NCBI RefSeq assembly: GCF_019417665.1
Contig: NZ_DXUU01000076.1
Coordinates: forward strand, 1-8,206
Reading direction: 5' to 3'
Length of the DNA: 8,206 nucleotides
Source: Ruminococcus sp.
Lineage (GTDB): Bacteria; Bacillota; Clostridia; Oscillospirales; Ruminococcaceae
Both the position numbers and the translations under genes were made by a program. Shown piece by piece: positions 1 through 6,525 of the stretch. Below the pieces are notes generated by a model, which saw only the letters and a program-made list of their open reading frames with translations, was not told the DNA's origin and did no database searches. Every line of letters begins with the position of its first letter. Within the stretch, counting starts at the first letter, position 1.

Positions 1-54
1 GTTTCCCTCGCTTTTATCCGCATTATTCTTAAAAGATACTAAACAGGCTCTAAG
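1..54. repeat. Left copy of 54-bp terminal inverted repeat (probable IS end)
   Basis: Bases 1-54 are the exact reverse complement of bases 8153-8206; identity stops at base 55 (a here, g in the other copy). Read outward from the window, both copies run CTTA then GAGCCTGTTTAGTATC. A GAGCCTG start next to a TTA triplet resembles IS5-family (IS1031-type) ends, which duplicate TNA targets; that family link is from memory and is an inference. No transposase is visible because only about 50 bases of the element are present. Alternatives are the tip of a larger terminal-inverted-repeat element, or an assembly break at a multicopy repeat. Confidence 0.8.
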
Positions 55-136
55 ACTGGTAAAATCATATCATACTGCCAAGCGTGTTTCCGAAGATTCG
101 AGCGAATTTTTGAAAATTCTCTGTTTTGTACAAATA

Positions 137-931
137 TCATATTCCTAATTCATCCAACTTGCATAAAACAGATTTTCTGGCAATTACACCATTCTTAGAA
201 ATCTCTTCTTCTACCCACTGTGAAAATTCGATACATATCTCCTTTATTTTATCTGAGCTGTAATTTTGCTCTACCAAACATTCTTGTTTTTCCGAATCGT
301 TTATTGCTATAACTCGTTTTCCTGTACAAGTATTTCCTGGTCCGTTCGTTCCTCTTGTTTTATTATAACCTCCTCCAAATTTATGAAAACTTTTAAAATA
401 TGCAATAAAAGCAGCTTCAAGCGCATTGAGGTTGTTATATCCGCTTCCTTCCAGTTTTACAATCTTTATTGAGAAATGACTTCCCTGTGCAATTGCCTTT
501 TCAATATCCTGGTGACCACTTTTATGATTATGATCAAGCATTCTCCAACCAATATGCTTTGCTTGTCCAACATAATAGCCATGTTTATCGTCACACTTGT
601 CATTATGAAGAATATAGATACCCTCTGTATTCAATTCAACATCTTTAAAATTAACCTTAGATATTTTTCCATAATCAATAGCATTCTGATAAATCCTTGC
701 AACATGATCTTTATCAAAAATATAAAGATTATCCAGTGTCCATGTTTCTTTGTGATCATCTTCCAAGTATTTTATAGTAACCTTTTCGCCTTTTGTTTGA
801 ATAATTTCTATTTCATGCATTCCAGTCCAATTTTCATGCCAAAATCTTCTTCCTTGACCAAGAAGCGTTCCTTGCTTGTATTTTTCTGCCCAACTATCAT
901 TTAATCTTTCTAAAAATAATGAATTACCCAT
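137..931 (-). CDS. GIY-YIG nuclease-domain protein with N- and C-terminal extensions (264 aa)
   Basis: Probable metal-dependent DNA endonuclease. The GIY-YIG core spans about residues 102-192, with GIY at 104-106, YVG at 120-122, the catalytic-type Arg at 130 (GWRMLDH), the metal-binding-type Glu at 172 (NALEAAF) and the conserved Asn at 190 (GGGYNKTRG). All five landmarks are present, so the fold looks active. The first 100 residues form a Trp- and charge-rich region I do not recognise, and the last 65 (from about 200) a mostly helical tail; either could bind DNA or a partner. There is no signal peptide or membrane segment, so it should be cytoplasmic. The ATG at 931 is supported by AAGGAG (940-945) with 8-nt spacing. 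The gene has its own promoter carrying the operator shared with the WYL1 gene and the helicase-HNH operon, so it is probably co-regulated with them. A homing endonuclease or a defence nuclease are both possible; operator sharing favours defence. Confidence 0.85.
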   Translation of the reverse strand: MGNSLFLERLNDSWAEKYKQGTLLGQGRRFWHENWTGMHEIEIIQTKGEKVTIKYLEDDHKETWTLDNLYIFDKDHVARIYQNAIDYGKISKVNFKDVELNTEGIYILHNDKCDDKHGYYVGQAKHIGWRMLDHNHKSGHQDIEKAIAQGSHFSIKIVKLEGSGYNNLNALEAAFIAYFKSFHKFGGGYNKTRGTNGPGNTCTGKRVIAINDSEKQECLVEQNYSSDKIKEICIEFSQWVEEEISKNGVIARKSVLCKLDELGI

Positions 932-969
932 AATCTATACTCCTTATTTGCTTCATTTGGATTGCTTAT

Positions 970-998
970 ATTATAGCACACTCGCCTGTACAAAAATC
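970..998 (-). promoter_or_regulatory. Promoter of the GIY-YIG gene
   Basis: On the minus strand there is a perfect TATAAT (970-975) preceded by TGC, giving an extended -10 (TGnTATAAT). The hexamer 17 nt upstream (993-998, GATTTT) is a poor -35, as is common with extended -10 promoters, and it lies inside the operator at 987-1004. Predicted transcription starts near 963, leaving a leader of roughly 30 nt. There is no terminator between the WYL1 stop (1008) and this promoter, so read-through from WYL1 is also possible. Confidence 0.65.
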
Positions 999-1004
999 CG
1001 TACA
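987..1004. promoter_or_regulatory. Operator copy 1: TGTAC-N8-GTACA
   Basis: Perfect 5-bp inverted half-sites (987-991 and 1000-1004) separated by 8 bases. The inner edge is 11 nt upstream of the -10 box of the GIY-YIG gene, and the site straddles the -35 position. The same pattern recurs at 2030-2047 and 5401-5418. It starts only a few bases beyond the WYL1 stop codon. It is probably the binding site of a dimeric WYL regulator; repression is the simpler reading given the overlap with the -35. Confidence 0.7.
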
Positions 1005-1007
1005 CAC

Positions 1008-1970
1008 TTACTTATAAGGTGAATCTCCCACAACCTTACAAATCCGCTCTCTCAGCGCTAGCGGCTGAAGTATCTCACAGGTATCCAGAAATTGTAATGC
1101 CCAGACATACATACCGTTCGGATTGGCATAAAGCGATGCTGTAAAAGTTTCATCATCATTAGGCATAATCTGAATATCCGTCCCGAACCGCATGATAACC
1201 TGATCAAGAATATATTTGTGGCACTTCATTTTGATTCGTTCAGGTTTTCCGCTGTACATAAATACTGCATTTTGTATATATTCATCTAAATGAAAATTAG
1301 CAGGCATAGGTTGTGATTTTTCCTCCATAAGCTGAATATCCTTTATCCTGCTGATATGATAATGATGAGGTTCTTCTACACCGTCCCAGCCGCAGATCAG
1401 ATAATAACTCCCATCATAGATCGCCATACTGTAAGGACTAACGATGTGACGATGACTGCCTTTCTGATGCAGTTTCTTGTCAAAGCCATATTCCGTATAG
1501 ATAAATGATACTTTCTTTTGTTCAGCAATGGCTTTGTCTAACATATCAATATTATAAAAAGTTTCCTTATTGGGCGTTTTCGTATGACCACGGCAAATCA
1601 TCAGAGAGTTATATAATTTACGTTTTGGCTTGCTCAACAGATTTTGCAGTTTTTGAATCAAATCCATAGAATGCCTGGCTGGAATTGTGTTATTTGCGTA
1701 AACACTGTCCATCAGCAATCTGACTTCGCTGACATCAAATATTCTTTCCCGCAGATAATATCCCTCTTTATTTTCTTCAAACATGGAAATATCGTATCCG
1801 AGCTGATTTAGTGCGTTCAGACAATCATAAACTGTCCGGCGGTCAATTTCTCTATCATACAGCAGTTTCATTTTCGACTTGATATCCTTCATACTGAGTA
1901 TATTTTCTGCATCAGAATAATCCCATAGAATTTGCAACAGACAGATGATATTTGCTTTTGATGACGGCAT
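1008..1970 (-). CDS. WYL-domain transcriptional regulator 1 (320 aa)
   Basis: DNA-binding regulator of the wHTH-WYL-WCX type. An N-terminal winged helix-turn-helix covers about residues 5-80, with the recognition-helix-like stretch DRRTVYDCLNAL at 43-54. The WYL domain spans roughly 138-215; its signature appears as YYL at 189-191 (SYYLICGWDG), with the ligand-pocket Arg likely at 208 (HISRIKDI). A C-terminal extension (about 235-320) matches the WCX position. The length is normal for the family. The ATG at 1970 is preceded by a strong AGGAGG with 6-nt spacing. The gene has its own promoter with the shared operator, which suggests autoregulation, and it lies directly upstream of the similarly controlled GIY-YIG gene. 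Known relatives such as CapW and BrxR repress defence operons; that role here is inferred. The effector ligand is unknown. Confidence 0.9.
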   Translation of the reverse strand: MPSSKANIICLLQILWDYSDAENILSMKDIKSKMKLLYDREIDRRTVYDCLNALNQLGYDISMFEENKEGYYLRERIFDVSEVRLLMDSVYANNTIPARHSMDLIQKLQNLLSKPKRKLYNSLMICRGHTKTPNKETFYNIDMLDKAIAEQKKVSFIYTEYGFDKKLHQKGSHRHIVSPYSMAIYDGSYYLICGWDGVEEPHHYHISRIKDIQLMEEKSQPMPANFHLDEYIQNAVFMYSGKPERIKMKCHKYILDQVIMRFGTDIQIMPNDDETFTASLYANPNGMYVWALQFLDTCEILQPLALRERICKVVGDSPYK

Positions 1971-2011
1971 GGCTTTCCTCCTGTTTTTTCAAAATTTATC
2001 TGGCATACAAA

Positions 2012-2040
2012 ATTATCTTCCGATTTCATTGTACTATTTT
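2012..2040 (-). promoter_or_regulatory. Promoter of WYL regulator 1
   Basis: On the minus strand a near-consensus -10, GATAAT (2012-2017), sits 12 nt downstream of the shared operator (2030-2047). A hexamer 17 nt upstream (2035-2040, AAAATA) is a weak -35. The predicted leader is about 35 nt and ends in the AGGAGG of WYL1. The geometry matches that of the promoters of the GIY-YIG gene and the helicase-HNH operon. Confidence 0.5.
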
Positions 2041-2047
2041 TTGTACA
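2030..2047. promoter_or_regulatory. Operator copy 2: TGTAC-N8-GTACA
   Basis: Perfect half-sites TGTAC (2030-2034) and GTACA (2043-2047) with an all-A/T 8-base spacer. It lies between the terminator of the upstream operon and the WYL1 start, so it can only serve WYL1. This makes negative autoregulation by WYL1 the natural hypothesis. Confidence 0.7.
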
Positions 2048-2073
2048 GCAAGTCAAGAAAAACATTTGATAAC

Positions 2074-2105
2074 AAAAAGTGCAAGACCTGTAAAAGCCTT
2101 GCACT
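2074..2105 (-). terminator. Intrinsic terminator of the helicase-HNH operon
   Basis: Read on the minus strand, AGTGCAAG (2105-2098) pairs perfectly with CTTGCACT (2085-2078) across a 12-nt loop, followed at once by a T tract (TTTTTG, 2078-2073). It lies about 106 nt past the stop of the 174-aa gene and just before the WYL1 operator. It therefore separates the operon from WYL1 and gives each its own control. Confidence 0.75.
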
Positions 2106-2211
2106 ATAAACTTACTATTACTGATATCACAATGCAACTTACCTTAAACGGAAGCATCAAAAACAATTTTATAGATGAATTTTTCCTCATAATAATTCTA
2201 ACATTTATGAT

Positions 2212-2736
2212 TCAGTTTATGAGCCTTATAACAATCATATCATCAAGACTAATATCACACATATCACATGATACATAACCTCTCAGATATATTCTTAAAC
2301 CCAAATTATCTATTGCCTGTTGTATATTATGTATCAGTAAAGTTGTTCTGCGTTTATAACCAAAATCCCTGAGCAAATTCCTCAGTTTCATTTTTCGATA
2401 AGAAATCCCGGAATACATCAGCTGTAGCCAGATGAGCTTAAAATAAGCAGCAAAGCAATCGACCTCCTCATCGGAATATAACTCTGCATTTTCTATCTCT
2501 TGAAGAATACGTTCAGCTTCATTATAAGATGCATCATCAAGCGCATAAATATTAAGCAAGTTCATTACACTCTGCTTAAACTGTAAATAAGATTTGCAGT
2601 AATCCCGGACGATCATCTGATGGTGATTTTCAAATAAATCCCATAATACCTCGTTTTCTCTTTTATGCGATGCATTTTCAAGAAATAAATATACGGCTAC
2701 ATCTTGCGGTGTGATTTTATATTTTGTATCAGTCAT
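2212..2736 (-). CDS. Hypothetical 174-aa protein, translationally coupled to the helicase-HNH gene
   Basis: I do not recognise the family. It is a mostly helical, soluble protein with no signal peptide or membrane span. The N-terminal half (10-100) is acidic and helical. The second half contains a basic patch at about 112-150 (ISYRKMKLRNLLRDFGYKRR and on), which looks like a small nucleic-acid-binding or helicase-docking unit, followed by a CxxC pair (Cys157, Cys160) and an acidic end. Its ATG (2736-2734) overlaps the TAA of the helicase by one base (TAATG). It lacks a good Shine-Dalgarno sequence of its own, so it is probably made by termination-reinitiation in a fixed ratio to the helicase. 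That tight coupling suggests a physical partner or modulator of the helicase-nuclease. It is the last gene of the operon and is followed by the terminator at 2074-2105. Confidence 0.75.
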   Translation of the reverse strand: MTDTKYKITPQDVAVYLFLENASHKRENEVLWDLFENHHQMIVRDYCKSYLQFKQSVMNLLNIYALDDASYNEAERILQEIENAELYSDEEVDCFAAYFKLIWLQLMYSGISYRKMKLRNLLRDFGYKRRTTLLIHNIQQAIDNLGLRIYLRGYVSCDMCDISLDDMIVIRLIN

Positions 2737-4943
2737 TACTTATCACTTTTACGCATATTACACGTTCTGCACAGTACCTGCAAATTCTCCTGAACTGTCA
2801 GACCGCCTTTTGCCATAGGAATAATATGATCTACCTGAAGAAACTCACGAGTTCGAAATACTTCTCCGCAACCTGCACATACATAATCCCCATACTTATT
2901 TCTTGAATTTTCAAAGATAGACTCTTTTAGTTCAATGCCATATTTCTGATATGTTTCAATAATTTTTTGTAAAGGAAATTGCTCAATATTGCGAAGTTCT
3001 GCTTCACTCTGCGGTTCCATTGATGTTACCTGAATATCTCCATCCAGCTTATCAAGTTCAAGATCTATCATCTTCTTAAAGAAATAAAGGTTTGTATAAT
3101 AAATAGGAATAATGCTTCCCTCTTCGTTCCAGATGCTTTGAATATATTCGTTTTTCTCGCTCCTGCGCATATCTTCATCATAAATCTTTTTGGCAATATC
3201 AGAAACATCAAGCTTTTTTCTGTCTATCTCATCAAAGGTAATAAATAATGGTTCAACTTCTTTCTGAGCATAGAATTGCAGCAAATGTTCGATGTCTTTC
3301 GGGTTGCAAGATGGTATTATATGCTCATCAAAATACTCGCTGATGCAGTAATTTTTCATTGATTCCAGCTTGTATTCTGAAATTGTTTCATCTTCTATTG
3401 CATAATTACACATGATATTTGGCAAGTCTTTTATCAGATTCCTGTAAGCCGCCTGCGTACTGCTGTAAATCAGTATCTGATAATTGCATTCAAAGGTAGA
3501 AAACACGTACATTCCAAGTGGTATACGTTCAATGGGAGCAATACTGTCCAGAGCGGATGTATCAACGCTTGCATCAGCCATGAGCGCAAACTCTTCCATT
3601 TTTGCGATCGATACCAGACGCATATTGTTATTTCTCTTTTCGTTATCAGTTTCTTTTTCATGGTATTCAGCTTCGGTAAGCGTTTCAGGATTTACCCATG
3701 CGATCTTGTCATTCCAGTCGTCAACAAAGCTAACTACATATGCTTCCTTTGTACCACCTGCTTTCAGACCTCGCAAAGCTCGTCCAACCATTTGGGTCAT
3801 AAGGGTTGTGGAAACAGTTGGACGGGTAAGGAATACTGTGTGAGTTTTAGGCAAATCAGTTCCTTCTGTGAGAATATTCACATTGATAAGCACCTGAATC
3901 TCACCATTTCGATACTTTTCTATTTTTTCTTCATTATCCTTGTTAGAAAGCGTTATTCCCGTTATCGCATCACGCACAGAAGAAATAATGAATTCAGATT
4001 TGATGCCATATTTCTTTCCTTTTTGATTGAAAAGAGCGTTCAGTGCAATAGCATGATTTATATTCAACGCAAATACAATAGTCGGACCGTATTTTTCATA
4101 GTTTTCAAAATACTTATTTACAATGATACTATTACGTTCTTTGCTTCCGGCAATATCTTCAGCAATATCCTCCGGAATGATATCCAGATTCTCAATATTT
4201 TTCAAAGCATTGATACCAAGATGTTCTGTAAATTTTATATCGGTTTTATATTCATCAAAAACAGGAGTTGCAAGAATTCCTTTTTTTATCAGTGTATCAA
4301 GGTCAGTTTTGTAAACGATATCATCAGTAAATATCTGCTTCAAAGCTCCCTGCTCGTCGTCAGAAGTACGAAATGGCGTCGCTGTAAGTCCAAGAAGTTT
4401 CATAGACTTTGTATGGTCTGCTACATACTGAATTATCTTCTTGTATGATTTTGCAACCGCATGATGTGCTTCATCAATTACAAGATAGATCTCTTCTCCT
4501 GAAATCCATTCGTCCAGGCGATTAAGACTACGGACAATACTGTCTTTACTTGCTATGATAATATTGTCATCTTCCTTTATATGTATAGGCTTATCATGCA
4601 TACCGGAAATAATACGATAATTGAAAACAGTGCGGTTTACCATATCATTCGTATAGGCATTTCGAGCAAAAGCTTCCGCAGCTTGTTCCAGCAGAAGATG
4701 TCTGTGAGCAAGCCAGAGGATCTTTTTCCCCTTGTCTACTGCATTCTTTAAAAGCCAATATGCAGCTGTCAATGTTTTGCCGCCGCCTGTCGGAAGAACA
4801 AGAAGCGTTCTAAAGCTTTCCTTACGGTTTATTGCGTTCAGATTTTTTACAGCATCAACCTGATGTTCATAAAGCTGCCTGGGATTTCTGCCATTTGCCG
4901 GCGTTATTGTCTGTGCGTTTAAATTTTCTATCATTATTGACAT
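2736..4943 (-). CDS. SF2 DEAH-box helicase with C-terminal HNH endonuclease domain (735 aa)
   Basis: ATP-driven DNA translocase/helicase fused to a nuclease. Superfamily 2 motifs in order: LYEHQVDAV at 24-32, Walker A PTGGGKT at 51-57, DEAH at 157-160, TATP at 187-190, helicase-C beginning near 286 (GPTIVFALN), motif V TEGTD at 359-363, motif VI QMVGRALRG at 384-392. A long middle region (about 430-680) has no motif I recognise and may bind DNA or a partner. The C-terminus (about 688-733) is an HNH/McrA-like zinc nuclease: CAGC at 689-692, DH at 705-706, Asn720 and CRTC at 725-728, so all four zinc cysteines and the catalytic His are in place. The ATG at 4943 has GAGGTG (4951-4956) 7 nt upstream. 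It is the middle gene of a three-gene operon, 31 nt after the 114-aa gene and overlapping the 174-aa gene. The layout suits a restriction-like effector that translocates on DNA and cuts it. I do not see the partner genes of Hachiman, Zorya, Druantia or DISARM. The helicase call is certain; the defence role is inferred. Confidence 0.95.
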   Translation of the reverse strand: MSIMIENLNAQTITPANGRNPRQLYEHQVDAVKNLNAINRKESFRTLLVLPTGGGKTLTAAYWLLKNAVDKGKKILWLAHRHLLLEQAAEAFARNAYTNDMVNRTVFNYRIISGMHDKPIHIKEDDNIIIASKDSIVRSLNRLDEWISGEEIYLVIDEAHHAVAKSYKKIIQYVADHTKSMKLLGLTATPFRTSDDEQGALKQIFTDDIVYKTDLDTLIKKGILATPVFDEYKTDIKFTEHLGINALKNIENLDIIPEDIAEDIAGSKERNSIIVNKYFENYEKYGPTIVFALNINHAIALNALFNQKGKKYGIKSEFIISSVRDAITGITLSNKDNEEKIEKYRNGEIQVLINVNILTEGTDLPKTHTVFLTRPTVSTTLMTQMVGRALRGLKAGGTKEAYVVSFVDDWNDKIAWVNPETLTEAEYHEKETDNEKRNNNMRLVSIAKMEEFALMADASVDTSALDSIAPIERIPLGMYVFSTFECNYQILIYSSTQAAYRNLIKDLPNIMCNYAIEDETISEYKLESMKNYCISEYFDEHIIPSCNPKDIEHLLQFYAQKEVEPLFITFDEIDRKKLDVSDIAKKIYDEDMRRSEKNEYIQSIWNEEGSIIPIYYTNLYFFKKMIDLELDKLDGDIQVTSMEPQSEAELRNIEQFPLQKIIETYQKYGIELKESIFENSRNKYGDYVCAGCGEVFRTREFLQVDHIIPMAKGGLTVQENLQVLCRTCNMRKSDK

Positions 4944-4974
4944 AACTTGTCACCTCAAAATATTTTATACTTTC

Positions 4975-5319
4975 TTATAAGTTTACCTTTCCCAATACTA
5001 ATATCAATGCTTTTATCACTTCAGGAAATTCATCAAAACGGGCGGTACCATCACCTGAAACATGCATATTTTCGTTAATATACGATGTGATCTCTGCTAC
5101 TTTTTCTTCAGAGACTGATTTTATGCCAAAGCGCAATGTTACAGATGATGGATTATCTAAAACCATCTTAACACGAATCTGCGTTTCATCATTGACACAA
5201 TCCAGATATAAAAATTCACACCCGTCCATTTTAATTATCTCACTAACTCTTATTGTTCTGTCTTCAAATTGATCGATGCAGAGATATTTTTGCTCCTGAG
5301 ACATTTTTTCGGTATTCAT
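4975..5319 (-). CDS. Hypothetical 114-aa acidic protein, first gene of the helicase-HNH operon
   Basis: Family not recognised. It is a small soluble protein with no membrane segment or signal peptide. Residues 12-75 alternate in a way that suggests beta strands (TIRVSEIIK, FLYLDCV, QIRVKMVL, SVTLRFGIK), followed by a helix (72-84) and a hydrophobic C-terminal helix at 99-112 (PEVIKALILVLGK). The ATG at 5319 has AGGAGA (5328-5333) at a suitable distance and fits better than the internal Met6. It is 31 nt upstream of the helicase-HNH start with no terminator between, so the two are co-transcribed from the operator-controlled promoter. An inhibitor, sensor or targeting partner of the helicase would fit the position; nothing in the sequence decides between these. 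Confidence 0.75.
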   Translation of the reverse strand: MNTEKMSQEQKYLCIDQFEDRTIRVSEIIKMDGCEFLYLDCVNDETQIRVKMVLDNPSSVTLRFGIKSVSEEKVAEITSYINENMHVSGDGTARFDEFPEVIKALILVLGKVNL

Positions 5320-5346
5320 ATTTTCATTCTCCTAACATTACATCAT

Positions 5347-5358
5347 TTCACCTGTGAA
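5347..5358. promoter_or_regulatory. Short inverted repeat in the leader of the helicase-HNH operon
   Basis: TTCAC-CT-GTGAA is a perfect 5-bp inverted repeat with a 2-base centre, lying between the predicted transcription start (near 5378) and the ribosome binding site (5328-5333). The 2-nt centre is too tight for a full hairpin, so a protein site is more likely than an RNA stem. It differs from the TGTAC operator and has no second copy that I see. Confidence 0.3.
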
Positions 5359-5384
5359 CTGCTGTTTCCTCAGATGTTGAGATA

Positions 5385-5413
5385 ATTATATCATGTCATG
5401 TGTACTATAAACA
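5385..5413 (-). promoter_or_regulatory. Promoter of the helicase-HNH operon
   Basis: On the minus strand there is a perfect TATAAT (5385-5390) preceded by TGA, giving an extended -10. The hexamer 17 nt upstream (5408-5413, TGTTTA) is a weak -35 that falls in the centre of the operator at 5401-5418. The leader is roughly 60 nt. It lies in the gap between the WYL2 stop (5429) and the 114-aa gene (5319), so the operon has its own control even if WYL2 transcripts read through. Confidence 0.65.
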
Positions 5414-5418
5414 GTACA
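5401..5418. promoter_or_regulatory. Operator copy 3: TGTAC-N8-GTACA
   Basis: Perfect half-sites TGTAC (5401-5405) and GTACA (5414-5418) with an A/T-rich 8-base spacer. The inner edge is 10 nt upstream of the -10 of the helicase-HNH operon. It lies 10 bases past the WYL2 stop codon, just as copy 1 lies immediately past the WYL1 stop codon, so both regulator genes are followed at once by a regulated promoter. Confidence 0.7.
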
Positions 5419-5428
5419 ATGAATGTTT

Positions 5429-6421
5429 TCAGATATTATCTTCATACATTTCCGCAGCTTCCAGCGCAAGATTTTTTACTTCATCTGCAACCCACTGCGG
5501 TGAGAGAATCAAAGCTCCTGCACCAAATCCGATTATCCATGAAAGAAAAGTTGGACTTACCGCCGCTTTAAAAGTTACTTGAAAGCATTCTTCGTCTTCC
5601 GTTTCACGTAAAATCACATTATCTCCGAAACGGTCAATGATAACATTCAGATATGATATATGAAATAAAGCAGTAATACGTTCCACTTCACCATCAAACA
5701 TAAAAAACATCGGTTTGACATACTCTGCCGCATTAAATTTTTCATCAGGTACGATTCTTTTTTCCGTGCTGATTTCAATATTTGTCATCTTGTCCACACG
5801 ATAGTGAACGTAATCTTCATACTTCTCATTGTATACAATCAGATAATAATTTTCATTATCAAAGGTCAGTGCAAGAGGGTTGGCAGAATACAATTCACCG
5901 TTTTTGCGGAAAACTTTTTCTCTTTTTATATTATAATCAAAGTATCGAAACGTGACTTTTCGATTTTCTGCAATTGCATTATGCAGCGTATCCACATTGT
6001 AGAGAATACACTCATTCATGCTTTTTATCCGGTCATAAATATATATTTGTCCCGAAAATTTACGTGACTGTGGTTTGCTTGCAAGCTGTTTCAGTCTTTT
6101 TATAATGGACTCACTTTTCTTTTTTGTGATGAACCTGGAAGACTGTATGCTGTCAATGAGAATTTTCAGTTCCGGTGTTTCAAAAATTCTTGAACTTAAA
6201 AAGTATTCGCAGGTCTTACTCTTTCGCATAACGATATCTATTCCAAAATCTTGCAAAGTTCGGATGTCATCATAGATAGAACGTCTCGCAGCTGAGATGC
6301 CGTTCTGCTCCAGCTTGTCAATCATCTGATTTACGGTGAGAGTATGCTCTTCATCCGTTTCTTCGTAGAAGAATTTCAGAAGATACAGGAGTTTTTGTTT
6401 CTGGTTTTCGGATTTTGGCAT
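5429..6421 (-). CDS. WYL-domain transcriptional regulator 2 (330 aa)
   Basis: Second wHTH-WYL-WCX regulator. The N-terminal wHTH covers about 8-80, with AARRSIYDDIRTLQDFGIDI at 44-63 carrying the usual RRSIYDDI-type recognition segment. The WYL domain is at about 137-215, with YYL at 192-194 and the likely pocket Arg at 208 (HYRVDKM). The WCX domain is at 235-325 and ends in a typical FLSWIIGFG...LSPQWVADEV pattern (292-315). It is the same length class and domain order as WYL1 but clearly diverged, so not a recent duplicate. The ATG at 6421 has GGGAG (6431-6435) at 9-nt spacing. The 104-nt gap upstream holds no TGTAC operator and no convincing promoter, so it may be transcribed from upstream with the UvrD-like helicase. 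It sits directly before the operator of the helicase-HNH operon and is therefore an equal candidate for binding the shared operator. Confidence 0.9.
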   Translation of the reverse strand: MPKSENQKQKLLYLLKFFYEETDEEHTLTVNQMIDKLEQNGISAARRSIYDDIRTLQDFGIDIVMRKSKTCEYFLSSRIFETPELKILIDSIQSSRFITKKKSESIIKRLKQLASKPQSRKFSGQIYIYDRIKSMNECILYNVDTLHNAIAENRKVTFRYFDYNIKREKVFRKNGELYSANPLALTFDNENYYLIVYNEKYEDYVHYRVDKMTNIEISTEKRIVPDEKFNAAEYVKPMFFMFDGEVERITALFHISYLNVIIDRFGDNVILRETEDEECFQVTFKAAVSPTFLSWIIGFGAGALILSPQWVADEVKNLALEAAEMYEDNI

Positions 6422-6525
6422 ATTACGATTCTCCCATCTTGATAAAGCTTAGTTTCAATTTTATATTAAAATCCACTCAAAATGATCTATCTGTATAGAA
6501 TAAAAAACATCTATCAAAATATTTC

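Noticed and set aside
96..113. Possible plus-strand terminator (ATTCG-AG-CGAAT then a T run)
   Set aside because: The stem allows only a 2-nt loop (or 4 base pairs with a 4-nt loop) and no plus-strand gene ends here. For the minus-strand GIY-YIG gene there is no T tract on the correct side.
1889..2137. Minus-strand 82-codon frame overlapping the start of WYL1
   Set aside because: It covers the WYL1 promoter, operator and start region in another frame, has no ribosome binding site of note, and resembles nothing.
3660..4448. Long plus-strand open frame (262 codons) opposite the helicase gene
   Set aside because: It lies wholly inside the minus-strand helicase with intact motifs, has a Cys/Phe/Ile-rich composition typical of antisense frames, and shows no domain. 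The other plus-strand frames were dismissed for the same reason.
6486..6499. TCTAT-CTGT-ATAGA inverted repeat upstream of WYL2
   Set aside because: It is short, AT-rich, unlike the TGTAC operator and not clearly placed relative to a promoter. Chance is likely in this AT-rich gap.
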